A stretch of DNA of 64,000 nucleotides from Cucumis sativus (Eukaryota > Streptophyta > Magnoliopsida > Cucurbitales > Cucurbitaceae). Numbering within the stretch: the stretch's first letter is position 1; every line of letters starts with the position of its first letter. Positions 48,790 to 62,224 of the stretch are shown in pieces. The notes beneath the pieces were generated by a model. The model had not been told where the DNA came from, searched no databases, and saw only the letters and a list, made by a program, of their open reading frames with translations. The stretch spans positions 30,908,408 to 30,972,407 of the forward strand of contig NC_026657.2 in NCBI RefSeq assembly GCF_000004075.3, given 5' to 3'. Made by a program: the position numbers and the translations under genes.

Positions 48790-49610
48790 TGTTGGCTTTT
48801 ATTCAAAATTTTGATTACTTTAAATTTATGTAAAATTTAAACTTCTATTGTGATTTAGAAGTTTCAATTTTGTTTATATTGTTTTAAAAGTTTTATTCAA
48901 GGGGTGTTTGTATTTTATATTTCCAAAAATTTCCAATCCACTCTTTTGTTAAGAATTAATTTGTTTTCTTTAAATATTTTTTTTTAAAAAATAAAAGATT
49001 ACGATAAGATCTTGGTGAGACGGTACACTTTAAATTATATTTTTTCTTAATTTAAAAATTCACAAATCTTCTTGTATATATATAATTTATTCTTAAGATG
49101 TCATAAACAATTACTGCCCAGATAAATAACTATGAAAGAATAAAAGGTGAACAATCCGTTCATTTTTTATTCAATGCTACTGAATTGATTGTGATCAATT
49201 TAGTGAAGGTTCAAACTAATCGTTACCATGAAAAAGTATAAATTGATAGTAGATCGTTTTATTTAAATTCGTTTAAGTCTTTGTATTTTTCTTTTTTGAA
49301 TGTTGATTTAGATTTTTCTCAAATATATATCAACTTAACCCTTTCTCATCTCCAACTAATCACATTCGATTTGATTTTTTGATCTATTATGCTTCGTCTT
49401 AATAATTAACAATGATATAGACAAAGCATTCCTACCCACGTCTAAGTTTAGAAATTAAATTCTCAAGTAGGGTATGGTAAAGTTAATAGTGTAACACGGC
49501 TTAATAGTAGTCGGATATTGATGTAAATTAAATCCGCAAGTGGATACTTTACTAACATTCTAATTTTAACCTTCAAATTTTGTTCTTTGTATGAAAATTT
49601 ACAACTTTGC
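48790..49610. other. Divergent spacer between CYP18-2 and ELM1
   Basis: AT-rich spacer between two divergently transcribed genes, so it must hold both promoters. No clear TATA box close to the ELM1 start and no open frame of interest were seen. Confidence 0.55.
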
Positions 49611-49613
49611 TAA

Positions 49614-52600
49614 ATGAGACCGATTAGACTTCCGGAACCTCCGAATGGATCATTCGGCGTGCCGGAGATTTTTGACGGCCGGATCTACGGTGTCATTAGG
49701 AGGGCCATCGTGATCGGAAATGGCTTCCCCGGCGCCGAGAATCAGTGTCTCGGTTTGGTCCGAGCTCTCGGCCTTTCAGGTCGGCATTCTCTTTACGTGA
49801 GTATATTGTTGTTTCCGGAAATTACTTGTATAAACTATGCCTTCACCAAGTCAAAATTTTGGTCGTCATTCATTTCCCAAATCAAGTTTGATCATAACAG
49901 CCCAGTTAATTCAATCAATTTCAGAGTTCTATGGGGTCTTGTCGTATGCTATATCTATTGTAGTCACTCTACTATATGTAATTTGCTTTCACTTTCTGAG
50001 ATATTTGATGGAAATTGTATGGAAGACACATTAGTGAATGCATATCAAAAGTTGGGTTGGATTTGCAAGCTTTTGAAACGTTTAGCTTTATTTAAACTAT
50101 TCATTGACTGTAATTGGGCAATGTTTGTTTTTGCAGCGGGTTATGAGGCCAAGGGGAGGGACCAATACGTGGCTTCATTGGCTCCCAGTTTCTGTCCACA
50201 AGAAACTGGACTCTTTTTTCAAACAGATTTTCGGTGATTCTAGCAGAAAAGTTGAAGGGAAGAATGGAATGCCTCTGATGACCAAGAAAACAGGTAATAC
50301 TTTCTAATTATTCACAACTCACTTTGAGATTACGTTGAGAGCTGGTTAGAATGTGAACTGCTCATAAAAATGATTGTTCGAAAGTGAAGTTGATATAAGG
50401 GTCAGTACCATAGTTAGCCTCGATATAAGTACGTGTAGTTATTGGAAGCTCCCTTGGGTAACCATTTGGGATTTGAGATATTTGGTTTAGGGTTTTTGAA
50501 AATTCTATTTGTTTTTTCACAATTCTTTACATTTATCTCAATTTCAATTAAAAGGCTTGATTCACAAAACTCCCTATTTGTCCCGAAGACCTAAAATCTC
50601 TAATAAATAATTAACCAACATTTGTATTCATGTAACAAGAGAAAGGTTTCCCATTCCTTAGCTGGAAAATATGTGGCAAATTTAAGATACATATGAACGA
50701 ATTCATTTTTATTACAAGAAACTAAAGCAATCAGATTTTGAAAGGTAATCCTGATGGAATTGGTATTTGCAGGCTTATCAGACATTTTAGAAGCTGATGC
50801 CAAACAAATTGCAAAAGAGGCACGTGAAACATTTGATATGTATGTTCTGTTTGTTTTTCGAAATGGCTTGTTAGGAAATTTGTGGGATATCATACATTTC
50901 ATGTAGATCAGTAGATGACCTCTAGAGGTTTTGAACCCTTCACATGTTGGTAGATCCAACATCATTACCACCATGTCTAACTCTTGAGGTTATGGCTACT
51001 TTTCCTCTAATAAAAATTTTACCCTGTTATCATATATATATAGATTGATAATATGGGATATATTCTCGGTAGAGTGGTTTTATTCAATTGAATGTTATTG
51101 ATTAGCTCAGGCTAAGAAAAGAAGAGAGACTTAATATTGTAATAGTTATGATGTATGCATCCTGTACTGATAGGCCTGATTCTTTCAATTATATTTCCAA
51201 TTCTCCAAGAGAATTCTAGTTACAAGATGATACTTCCTTGTTGCCCTCTCCCCCCAAAGTACAGGGTATTTAAAGAAACAAAATAACAAAACCATAACAA
51301 ACTCCAGCCCCATAACTAACTAGTACTCCCAAGGGCCTTACTGAAACGTTTTATATCACTTACTTCCTCCTTTCTATTGCCCACGAGTATGCACCTTTAA
51401 ACCCGAGACCTTATCAAGTACTTTGTATACTTTGTGACGGTGGTGGGCTTTGTTAAATTTTTTTAGAGTAAGCTACTAAATTTCAGAGCCAATTCCTGAT
51501 CATATTTTTATGGCTGTCATCTAATTATTTTACTTCACTTCATGTGCCAATCTATCATTTTTCATTGTTAGGGATGGTCCATTGCTTGTAATCGCATCTG
51601 GCAGAGATACAATTTCGGTTGCTAGCTCAATAAAAAGGTTTGCTCCAGAAAATGTTTTTGTTGTCCAGGTGAAACCCTTTTTTCTGTGTAATCCTCCTTA
51701 AAAATGATTGCTATCAGTGGACTAAAGTTGTTGAGATTGTCATGTCTGAGATTTTATCTTTGTATATATGGACTCTTATTCTGTGTATTGTTTTTAATTA
51801 TTAATCAGTTTCTTAAGATTTTCTAACAGCTGGCTCTACTGGTTTCTTGCAATGTATTGATTCAGATTCAACATCCGAGGTCCCGGTTAGATAGATTTGA
51901 TTTGGTAATTACTCCTCGTCATGACTATTACCCTTTAACACCTCATGCACGACAACAGATTCCTTGGTTGCTTCGCCGGTGGATTACTCCTCGTGAACCT
52001 CCGGGAAAAAATGTGGTAGGTATCTAACCTCTGCATATTTTCTTCATGCTATAGACCACTGAAAAGCAATGAGGGTTATTAATTGTTGCATTTGTTCATC
52101 ATTTTGGAACCTTAATCCATAGGTTCTTACTGTTGGAGCTCTTCATCAGGCTGATTTTGCTGCACTTAGGACTGCGGCCTCTGCATGGCATAATGAATTG
52201 GCTTCTCTACCAAAACCACTCCTTGTGGTTAATATTGGAGGCCCATCAAGTAATTATTTACCTCTGGTTCTAGAAAATATGAAATTGGTATTGACCAATG
52301 GCATGTGCAAATCTTGCTTGGAATCTCTTTATTTTGTGTGATTTTGTTTCCTTTTCAAATCTAAATTGTTTTTGCATTAATATTATTCTCACCTACCCTA
52401 CTTTTGATAGATTGGCCCTACCGTGCATCTATGTGATCTATACAGGCAATTGTCGCTATGGCGTCGATCTTGCAAAGCAATTAGCTTCTATGCTGCAAAA
52501 CGTTCTTTGGAGCTGTGGAAGTGTTAGGATCTCATTTTCACGCCGGACCCCGGAGAAGGTGCACATTGATAGCTGATCACTTGAATCTATTTATATTGGA

Positions 52601-53563
52601 TTTAATAATCATATCTCCGGGTATATGATGCTAGGTATCCAAAATCTTGGTAGAAGAATTCAAAACCCATCCTAAAGTCTACATTTGGGATGGTGAAGGT
52701 ATCTCAGTCCTTGTTTTTCAGAAAACATATATGATTATTAATATATATCATAGAAGCTTGCCTAAGATTTTTATTAATATGGTCTTGCATAGGACCAAAT
52801 CCGCATCTTGGGCATCTAGCATGGGCTGATGCTTTTGTAATAACAGCTGACTCTGTAAGTATGTTGAGTGAGGCTTGCAGCACTGGGTATGTTTGAAGTA
52901 CAAGTTGCATTCTTGGAACTAATATGGTTCATAACACTATTTACATTGAAGCTCTTGTTTGATGTTTTTGTAATTTTGAAAGGAAACCCGTCTATGTGAT
53001 TGGAAGTGACCGGTGCACGTGGAAGTTTGCAGATTTCCAAAAGTCCCTCGCTGAACGAGGAGTGGTCAGGCCATTCACTGGTAAAGAAGATGTAAGTCCA
53101 GTTATCTTTCTTATATTTTCAGGATTCATGCATTGAACTTCAGTCTTGATACAATACAACTTCATCTATTTGTTACTAAGTTTCCTATGAGATGACTTTA
53201 GTTTATATTCTTAAAACTCCCATCCTCGTATTATTTTTATTTACGAAGCCCAAAATGTTAAATCTTCAGTATCGAATTGAAGACTTGTTCTGTTACCTGA
53301 ATTACCCTCGAAAACTTAGCCGATATGTTAGGCTTATGTATTTTCTTAACAAATATGCACTTTTCACAATCCAGTGGTCATTTTGATCATTAATATACTT
53401 ACACATTGCAGAAGAAACCTTTTTTCTGATAGATTGATCTCTCGACTGACAGATATCGGAAAGTTGGAGCTACTCTTCCCTCAACGACACTGCAGAGGCT
53501 GCAAATCGGATAAATTTGGCACTTGCTGCACGTGGGTGGAGAATTCTTACATCAACTAAATGA
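49614..53563 (+). CDS. ELM1: Mitochondrial fission protein ELM1-like (DUF1022)
   Basis: Plant-specific factor that in Arabidopsis sits on the outer mitochondrial surface and recruits the dynamin DRP3A for fission. 11 exons: 49614-49796, 50137-50293, 50773-50839, 51572-51668, 51866-52015, 52123-52249, 52446-52558, 52635-52698, 52793-52886, 52983-53091, 53453-53563, 1272 nt and 423 aa, close to the length I recall for Arabidopsis ELM1. Family motifs in order: RRAIVIGNGFPGAENQCLGL near the start, IASGRDTISVASSI, IQHPRSRLDRFDLVITPRHD, ITPREPP, NCRYGVDLAKQL, HLAWADAFVITADS, SEACSTGKPVYVIG and ERGVVRPFTG. The fold resembles GT-B glycosyltransferases, but the family role is scaffolding. A close paralogue of ELM1 is possible. 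Confidence 0.93.
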
Positions 53564-55330
53564 AACTAAGGTCTACTTAACTGAGTTCTCCATACCTGCC
53601 TTGAATTTTTTCCATCTCCGGGCAGTTTTTTATGCATTCATTCATTTGATTGCTGACTCCCTTGTTCGGGTTCTTGTATCATCCCTGGGGAATCTGAAAT
53701 AAACACAGCTACATAAAGTTGTCTACAGGATAATTAGCAATTGTATTGCTGAAATTTTCGTGTGGTGAGTTATTGTTCTTAGCTTGCTTATTCTAATAAA
53801 CAATGTACCTTAGTTCTAGAACTAGCTTAACATCTTTGTCGTCATTGCAACTTAATGAGCTCATTAGATAATAAGATTTAGACTGTTTTGCAATATTAAA
53901 TTAAATATACGCTGTTTGAAAATTTTATTCAAACCAACTCGAATTGGGATTTTGGTCTGGCTCTATATTTTAATCAAACTCATCCTTACCCATCGCCACC
54001 AGTAAAATTTAATTATTCTTTTGTTAAAGCATTTGGTGGGAATGTGTTTAATGCATGATCATCACATATATTCAAGATCAAACCTTGTGAGTTTAGTTGA
54101 GATTGACATTCGTAGATCTAAGTTTATTTATTAAATGATTCGTAAGAAATTAACAACAATACCTAAGAAAGGGTATTTTTATGCAAAGGAGGCAGGGACT
54201 AAAGCATAATACTTAAAATTAGTCGAGGGCCAAAGTGAAAAATGCTTAAATAAAAACCTGGAAACCTACCAAACATGGATTATTATTATCAAGCAGGAAT
54301 TGGTGGCTTCATCAACTACTTTGCATGAAGAAAAAGAGAAATGAATTGCTTTTCAAACATTTTATTATGCAAAAGATCTTTAATGTGAGTGATCAGAATA
54401 AGTTTGTTTGGAAGACTTTGGAGTTGGTTGATTCTATAGCATGGCTGGATAAGAGAATAAATATATGCCTGTGGTTTAGTTGATTGAATAAATAGATTTA
54501 AAGGACTTGGTGATTTATTTAAAACAAATACTTGTATAGGTTGTTAAATCAATTAAATTGTTTAAACCAACAAAATTATTTGTCAATCGGTTTGTTTGAC
54601 TTGATTATTAGCCAATTTGACAAATCATTTATTTTACCGTGACTCAATGCCAAGATTTAAAGGTTAATTGAATATAACATAATTGATAGACATATAATTA
54701 ACCAACGAATTAGAGGTTTAAATCTCTTTCACACTCACGTATTAGATCGATATTCAACTTGATGACAAATTAGTTAATGGATGAAATTTCAACCCTACAT
54801 TCAAATTTAATTAGCCTTTTCTTTAAATAAATAAAAGTGGAAAAGTCTCCTAATTATACTCCACTAATTGAGCTAACCTCAAAAAACATTATATAGTATA
54901 AACATAATTGAGCTTAATTAAATTAAACATTATTATCAATAACATTTTTTGTACAAATTTAGATGTTGTAATAATTTAATCTAACATATAGAAAATTTTC
55001 AGGCTGGCCATGCATGCAACCACATATCTCCAATAATAATTCCACCTGCTCTATTATGGTAAAAGGAAACATATAATAATAAAACACACTTTTAAGTCAA
55101 AACAAATAAAGAACCTTCTAATTAACTTTGCATTTTCCAACAACTCCCCCAAGTTTCTTCAGTTTGCTCCATTATTATTTCTCACATTATTAATTCCTTA
55201 AAAATAGTTACACTTTTTCTTCAACCAACCTCTTATCATATCCTCCTAATTCCTCCATTTATAGCCTCATTCCGAAGCTTCCATTCCTCACCATTACACA
55301 AAACCCATCTAATTATTCAAACAATTTTTC
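53564..55330. other. Spacer between ELM1 and CASP genes
   Basis: The first 250-300 bp are probably the ELM1 3' untranslated region. The rest is AT-rich without a supported gene. The final 150 bp before 55364 should be the CASP promoter and leader, with a weak TATA-like TTTATAGCC near 55259. Confidence 0.6.
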
Positions 55331-55363
55331 TCTCTTTGGACTTTTCCTTCTTTAATTTCCAAT

Positions 55364-56436
55364 ATGAAGAACTCCGGCGATTCCACTGTCATCGACGTGC
55401 CCCCAACTGCTGCCAGCAGCAAAAAGAAAGCTGTTGTTTCCACAGCTGCTCCCGGGCAAGCCAGTGGAGGGGTCAAGCGGGGGCTCTCCATATTCGACTT
55501 CGTCCTCAGGCTTGGCGCTTTGGGCGCTGCTTTGGGAGCCGCGGCGGCCATGGGAACAAGTGATGAAACACTCCCTTTCTTCACTCAGTTCTTCCAGTTT
55601 GAAGCTAGCTATGATGATCTCCCCACTTTTCAGTGAGTAACTTTTTATATATAGTACAACTAGAATTTGGCTTATTGTTTGAAAATTTTAATTTTGTCCC
55701 TATAATTTATTTTATAATCATTACTATCGACCTATGAAGCTGAAGTCAAATTTGAGATTGTTTAACTCTTTGAAAAAAGTTAGTTGTTGTGTAATGTAAT
55801 ATACTGGTACCATCAATAGTTCTTGGAGTTTATGATAATAATACCATTTTTATTGTATGATAGGTATGATTGTAGGTCAGGAATATAAATTAAGACTTCG
55901 GTTGGATTTTTAGGATGGATTATAACTTTTGAATTCATAATGATAATAAAGATGTGATTTTGATGTAGATTCTTCCTCATAGCAATGGGAATTGTAGCAG
56001 GCTACCTGGCTCTCTCGTTACCATTCTCGATCGTTTGCATTGTCCGCCCACGCGCAGTCGGACTCCGACTGCTTCTTCTCATCCTCGACACCGTATAACT
56101 CCCATCAAATTCAATTTCATTAACATTATTCTATAATTAATTTAACCACTTTCAATGGATAAAATTCGATATAAGTTTAAAGTTCACTGTATATTTATAT
56201 ACACACATTATCTGCAGGTGGTTCTCACATTGGCCACGTCAGCAGCAGCCGCCGCCGCCGCCATAGTGTACCTGGCTCACGACGGCAACACCAGCACCAA
56301 CTGGCTGGCCATCTGCGACCAGTTCGACGATTTCTGCCAGAAAGTTAGCGGTGCGGTGATCGGCGCTTTCATTGCTGCCCTTCTGATGATGTTCCTCGTC
56401 TTGTTATCTGCTTTTGGCATCAGAAACACTCACTAA
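55364..56436 (+). CDS. CASP: Casparian strip membrane domain protein (CASP)
   Basis: Four-pass plasma-membrane protein of the endodermis that forms the Casparian-strip domain and localises the lignin-polymerising machinery. Exons 55364-55632, 55969-56092 and 56218-56436 sum to 612 nt, 203 aa. The N-terminal 35 residues are cytosolic and rich in Ala, Ser and Lys. Four hydrophobic segments follow (about 40-63, 90-113, 122-147, 175-198). Extracellular loop 1 carries [20 protein letters not shown], the signature of true CASPs rather than CASP-like proteins. Loop 2 has [14 protein letters not shown] with two cysteines that can pair. The alanine-rich third segment is encoded by a GCC/GCA run. The subtype (CASP1 to CASP5) is not resolved. 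Confidence 0.93.
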
Positions 56437-57061
56437 ACGCCGCCGGCGGGGGTGACGGACGTTCATCAGTCCGATCTTTGTGTTAAATATTTCGTATTGA
56501 ATGTCCTTTGTGTTGTAATTTTACCCTTTTCCCCTCTCTCTCTGTCTTGGTTTGGTTGGTCATGGAAAATTTGGTTAAATATTAAAACTGTAATTTTTGT
56601 GCTTATTACGTTTATAATACCAATGTTTGAAATATTGGAAAAACCACGAGTGTAATACTTCAACTTTCAAAATTAAAGATTAAGTCTCCAAACTTATCTA
56701 AATTCTAAAATTAAAAATTGATGGAAAATTTTAGCACCTTAAAACATAGGAATATTTCATTATTTCCTCTCTAAGAAAGTTTAATTAGTCTTTTTAGTAC
56801 AAATTGCTCTTGCATTCAGGTGGTATTAATTAACTAAAATGGTAATTTAACCAAACTTTATTTTTGTCACGTAACGATGGCCGATTCGGTGTTAGTGTTC
56901 CAATTAAATTCCGGGCTTCACAATTTGGGCTCGGCCCGTAATTGGGTTTTCAATCTTTTGTACGACTACTCATCGCCGTCCCTAAAACGAACGTCTGCCG
57001 TTTTTTCCCCCGCTCTCTCAACTCTAAGATGAACGCATAGCATCACCCTGATACTACTACC
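56437..57061. other. CASP 3' flank and RRM gene promoter
   Basis: The first 200 bp are probably the CASP 3' untranslated region. AT-rich sequence follows, then a less AT-rich stretch from 56880 with site II-like motifs that should be the promoter of the RRM gene. Confidence 0.55.
56911..56950 (+). promoter_or_regulatory. Site II-like cluster upstream of the RRM gene
   Basis: CGGGCTT, TTGGGCT and the reverse-strand form GGCCCG follow one another within 40 bp, about 120-150 bp upstream of the start codon. This pattern is common in promoters of genes for organelle biogenesis and translation. Use is inferred. Confidence 0.45.
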
Positions 57062-59514
57062 ATGGAGGCGATCAGAAAAGCGATGGCAATAACCTCCAAC
57101 CGTCGTGTTCTTCCCTCTCTATTTCCTCCGCCGTCTCGGCTCGTCTCTTATAGAGGCATAGCTACGAAGCTTTTTGTTGGTGGTAAACTCAAAATTCCTC
57201 CTCTCTACTAACTGCTCTGTTCATTTTCCAATTCATTATATATCTACTTACCGTTTCAGTCTACGTTTTATAATTGATCTTACACTTTTTGTTGCGTTTT
57301 TTACTATGCTGATTAACTGTGTATGTTTGACTAAGGTGTCTGCGATTACTGGCGTTAAGTTTCTTGAAGTATAAACTTTGTTTTAATCTTACTAAGTGAA
57401 AGTACGACTGTCTGAATGTGAGCTACTGAGTTAATTTACTTCAGGAAACCACGATTATGGAAAATTCTGGAAAAATCGTCCCCTAGGAGTGAAGTGTGGC
57501 ATGTCTTCAATGCTTTTACTCAAATAGTTACTTCCTGACTATCTTTATCTACGTCTTTATCATTTTCTTTAACAATTGTGCCCAACCTGAAATGCGACTT
57601 GCTGTGTACATACAGCATCCATGATCATTTTAAAGCCATATTTGACTTCGAATTTGTGTTTAGGACCTTAGGTGCGGTTTCCACATCCTTACCTGAATAA
57701 GATCTTTTACTTCGGTTGAACTACTATGCCTACGAGTTTCTAAGGTAGCTTTCCAGGGGCAATAGGCTTCTTCAGCGGGTTTTGAAGGAATGGTCTTTTC
57801 CTTGATGTCTTCCTAGTGAATCTTTGCTTGTGCTCTGGCCCTATGGGAACGTAATGAACATTAGGAAAGTGGGTGGAGGGAGTTGAGAGAGGAGGCATTT
57901 TTTGGAAGAGAGTAAAATAATTAAGGAATTTTACGATAGTGAACTTGGAATTTTCTGGTTCTTGATGTCTAAGAGGGGTTCTAAGGATGCTCTTGAGGAG
58001 TAAGGTTTGACCCATTTTAATGATTCTATTTAAGGATTTATAAAAAACATTTACCTTTCATTCTTAAAAATTTGTTTTTATTTTTATTTGTAATTTTCTC
58101 TCTAGGGTTCTTATATTATTGGCTCTTCATTTCTGCTTGTGTTTTTGTACGATGACGATCCTGGTTTTAATCTTTCACTTAACCTGATGGAAATTAGTTA
58201 TTCTTGGAGAAACATAAGACAGTCGTGGATTCGTCGAGGGCAATGGTCCATTTGCTAAGAGCCTTTTGTTTTCTGGTCCTGAAAATGGAAGAGAACATGT
58301 TTCTTCCTGAAGTTTCAATTGATAATTTCTTCCTTAGTCTCCAAATTTATCTCAATAATTTATTGGAAGCTTTAGTATTGACATTCTTGTGTCAGAGAAT
58401 GTGCTTCCTAATTCCTATCAAAATAAAACATTATTGGGTGGTTATAGACATTTCCCCACTAAGATACCTCTTTCTAGTTTGCTACAATTTCTTCATAAAC
58501 TATCGTGGCTTGTTTCCTTATTCCACGTACCCGAATTCCCTAAATCTTTGTGCAATGGAATCGGAAGACCTACTTTGCTTGCCATTTCTCATTGTACTTG
58601 ATCACTATAACTGGCCATAAATCCCCCAAAAGAACTACCAGGGTAGAAGCTCTCTTAAACTCTCATGAGAAAAGAAGCTATAGAGACCTAGAATTCATAT
58701 GCAGTTGTAGCTTTACAAATCTAGGATGTACAAGGTTCTTAACCTTAACCTTGGTTATGATAACTGCTTGTGTGTTCTTGTTCTGGCGCACGGCCACATC
58801 AACTTAATTCTGTAACAGGGTTGTGAATTTTGAGAAAGAGCCAATATTTATCTCACTTTCATTGTTAATCTTTGATCTCAAGTATCTTTACATTTCTGGA
58901 AGATTTTTGCATGTCACCTTAATTAATAGAATTATTTACTATTCTCGAAAAAGTACAGAATCATTTGTCTACGAAAATTCTCTTTTGATTTTCGCCCTTG
59001 ATTTTATCAGTCAATTCATATGGCAATACTTTATTCCACATTGGAAACTCTCTTTCTGGAATATTTTGCAACAGGACTCTCATATTACACTACGGACAAG
59101 GGACTGTCAGAAGCCTTTTCCCAATACGGTCAGGTTATTGAAGGTGACTTCCATTGACATACTTTAGCTTTCATGTCTAACCATGGCAATTTAGTTTCAT
59201 GGAGCATAACACAATCTTCTCAACTCCAGCTACAGTTGTGATGGACAGAGTCTCTGATAAGTCAAAGGGATTCGGATTTGTCACCTTTGCATCCTTAGAC
59301 GAAGCGCACACGGCACTGTCAGAGATGAACGGAAAGGTCTGCAAGTTTCACTATCTCATGCCTTCTACACTTTTAAGAAATTAAGTCTAATGGTTGTTTC
59401 CTGCAGCCTTTGAACGGAAGAGTTATTTTTGTGAACTATGCAAAACCAACAACCTCTTCTCGTGGTGCAATTCCTATAGCGAGAGGACCCCCTGAGGAGA
59501 AAACTGATAAATGA
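57062..59514 (+). CDS. Small RRM RNA-binding protein, probably organellar
   Basis: 134-aa protein with one RNA-recognition motif. Exons 57062-57182, 59075-59143, 59230-59336 and 59407-59514 sum to 405 nt. The N-terminal 34 residues are basic and Ser/Pro-rich with no acid after Glu2, ending SYRGIATKLF, like the presequences of mitochondrial glycine-rich RNA-binding and ORRM proteins. RNP2 LFVGGL is at 37-42 and RNP1 KGFGFVTF at 76-83, with the aromatic residues present for RNA stacking. The tail is short (RGPPEEKTDK) and lacks the glycine-rich domain of GR-RBPs, so it resembles the small RBPs that support organelle RNA editing and splicing. Intron 1 is 1892 nt, interrupts the RRM directly after the GG of RNP2, and holds unrelated low-value open frames. 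Confidence 0.88.
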
Positions 59515-62224
59515 TTGCTAAAAAGTTCACTTTCTGTCATTTATCAAAAAGAAATTAGCTGAAAAGAAGAGAACAATCATTGAAGCTGCGCGTAGAAAGT
59601 GTGATTCAAACATGTCTTTTCAAGAATTTGGTTCATGTCAGAGACGTGTTTAAAGCTTCGGGAAAAAGAGGTCAGCTTGCTGGAATTTTTAAAAATATTT
59701 ATAATTTTCTTCTTATTGGTTAAGTAGTACTCTATTAAGTATGGTTAAACTGATGTCCAGACATTTGTCCATATATTTTCTAAGTTTGCTGATTGCCATA
59801 TAGTGATAATAATATTTCTTTTTACAGCAATTAGACTCACGGTTAAAAATAAGGTATAAATCTGATTTTTATTTTCGATCTTAGTCAATTTCGATGACTT
59901 ATCTTAATAGTTCTTGAACTTACAAGACAATTTTGGTCCATCTATTTATTTTTTTCGTCTAATGTCTACTACTTTCTGTCTTTATTCAGCATGTGTAGTC
60001 ATAATGCCTCCTCACAATCAACCCTTTAATACACATATTCAAAATTATTATTCGATTAAAAAACTGAATAGAAACTTGTAAGTTTAGAGACTTTATTAGA
60101 GCTTGGAAAGTTGGGAAGCTGAGTTTAGGAATTAAAGTCTTTAGATTAGGAAATTATCCTTTAGAATAGTCCATATTCCATCTCCATGTGACTTCACATG
60201 AGAAAGGGATGGAACAATTTCCTTTGTTTACAATCTTTTGAGCTTGATGGGAAGGAAAAGAGAATGTAACTAATTACTCACGCAATCGCTGAGGGAAGGC
60301 GAGAGAGTTGCTAGCTATCACATGTAGTTGTGAGAGATAAGACATAGGTTAGTGTAAGCCAGAAATTTTCTATTACTACGGGGAGTATCATCTGTTTGAT
60401 ACACATTATAAATACGGTGAGGTGTGGTTTGTTTCATAGTTTTTTTTTCATCTGAATTTCTTAAACAAATATTTAATTAAAAATTTAAATGGTAAAATAG
60501 CTAAAAATATTTATAAATTCTAGCAAAATTTCAGATTCTATTCCGTGTCATCTTTGTTAGAGTCTAAAATTTTGTTTTATTCTCTAAATTTTATTGGTTC
60601 GTTTTGTTATATTTAAAAATACTCATAAATTTAATATTTTAAAAATACACAGTATTATTGTCCAGAAAATTTTAAATCCTAGTTGTGAGAGATGAACTGT
60701 AAAAATATGATATCATTAGTTAATGAGTTAATATAAATATAGTAGTTCAAGTATAGAAAAGCTCGAGTGTGGGATGTTTTAACGGTACATAAATTTGAGA
60801 AACATGATTGCCTTCACATTTAGTTTCTCTTTTCTTATTTTGACATAAATTAGACTATAGAGGTAATTCTTGAACTTTAAATTTGAGTCTATTTATTCAA
60901 ATGCAGCTTCAATAATAGCTAGTAAGTTTACTATCTTTTACAACTATGCCTATTTTGCTTTTTCATCTCATGTAGTGACTGATTTAGATTTTATTGTTTA
61001 AGGGGTTTTATTTAAAATTTTATAAAAATTACTTGTAAGTAATTAAAAAGGATTGGAAATAAATTGAAGCATTAAAGTAATCATACTAATACATCACAGA
61101 ATCATAATTGTGTTCGGTGACAATTCTAGAAATCTTATATCTTGAATGTATGCCATCACATTAGTATTCTATCTTTTATAAACGAATTAGTAAATTTAAA
61201 AACATAAAATTCAAAACTGTTAGATAATTTTTTTAAAGAATTCAAATAGATTTAGATGTTTGTTATTGATAAAATTAATGATGAAAATGCATTAGATACA
61301 AGATGTTATGGATTTTTCAGATACAAAAACTTCAATAATTCAGTATAACGATGATTGGGCTTCTATTTTAGAACGAAAGACTTGATCTCCATGTCTTTTG
61401 TTATATCTAGTCAATGAACATGTTGATATTCTTTTTCTTCTTTTTCTTTCACTCTTCTTTTTGAAAGGAAATTTTGTAGACAGTTTAAATAGACTAAGTC
61501 TTATTTAAAATAGTTGGAAATTTTAATTATTTCCACTAAAGTTGGACTTTGACTTTGAATTAGCGCAATGAGCAATGTGTATTTGTTTATCTATTTATTT
61601 TATTTTTAACAATGCTATTTCTTAAAAGTTAGGTAATACTTAACATCTTCATTAATAATAATAACAAGTAAGACACAACATAGTTTATTACATTATTTAA
61701 AGTTAAATCATCATAGCATCCATCGTATAGTGAACGTGACTTTGCATTCATCTTTCTAAGTTATCATATTATAGTTTGTCAAAGTGAGTAATATTCCACC
61801 AACTACTATATAAATGTATTGGAAATTATGAGACTTGATACTAAATATTTACAATTCACTTGTTGAACTAAAAATACAACTCGTAAAAATTTTGGCTTAA
61901 ATTGATGATGCTATCTTATTTTATAGCTTTTAAATATCACGTATCAACCAATATCAATGTCACGAATTTTAATACTTGTATATATCGTAAGTATTAAGAG
62001 ATATTTTATTTATTGTTATAAAAATATTTATTAGCATGTTAACTATTGAATTAGGTTCATAATCTAACCATAAACTACTATCTTTTTGGAAATAACTTGT
62101 ATTGTTTATGTAGCCAATTAAAAGTAGCCCTAACCGGTATTATCATATATATCATGACAAAAGAAAAAGAGTAAATATCATCGTTGTTTTTTTCTTTTCT
62201 ATTGGAGTTTACTTTTAGTTTTGT
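59515..62224. other. Spacer between RRM and F-box genes
   Basis: After a likely 3' untranslated region to about 59680 the sequence is AT-rich. 60180-60420 is less AT-biased and contains a TATAAATA-like stretch near 60407, but I recognise no element or frame in it. The last 50-100 bp are probably the F-box gene 3' untranslated region. Confidence 0.6.

Noticed and set aside
50990-51420. Possible LTR fragment in ELM1 intron 3
   Set aside because: The pyrimidine- and C-rich stretch looks different from the flanks and resembles LTR composition, but no TG...CA ends with a matching target duplication could be found.
58204-58620. 138-codon frame inside the RRM gene intron
   Set aside because: No recognisable domain, hydrophobic low-complexity composition, and it overlaps two other frames. 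Not supportable as a gene.
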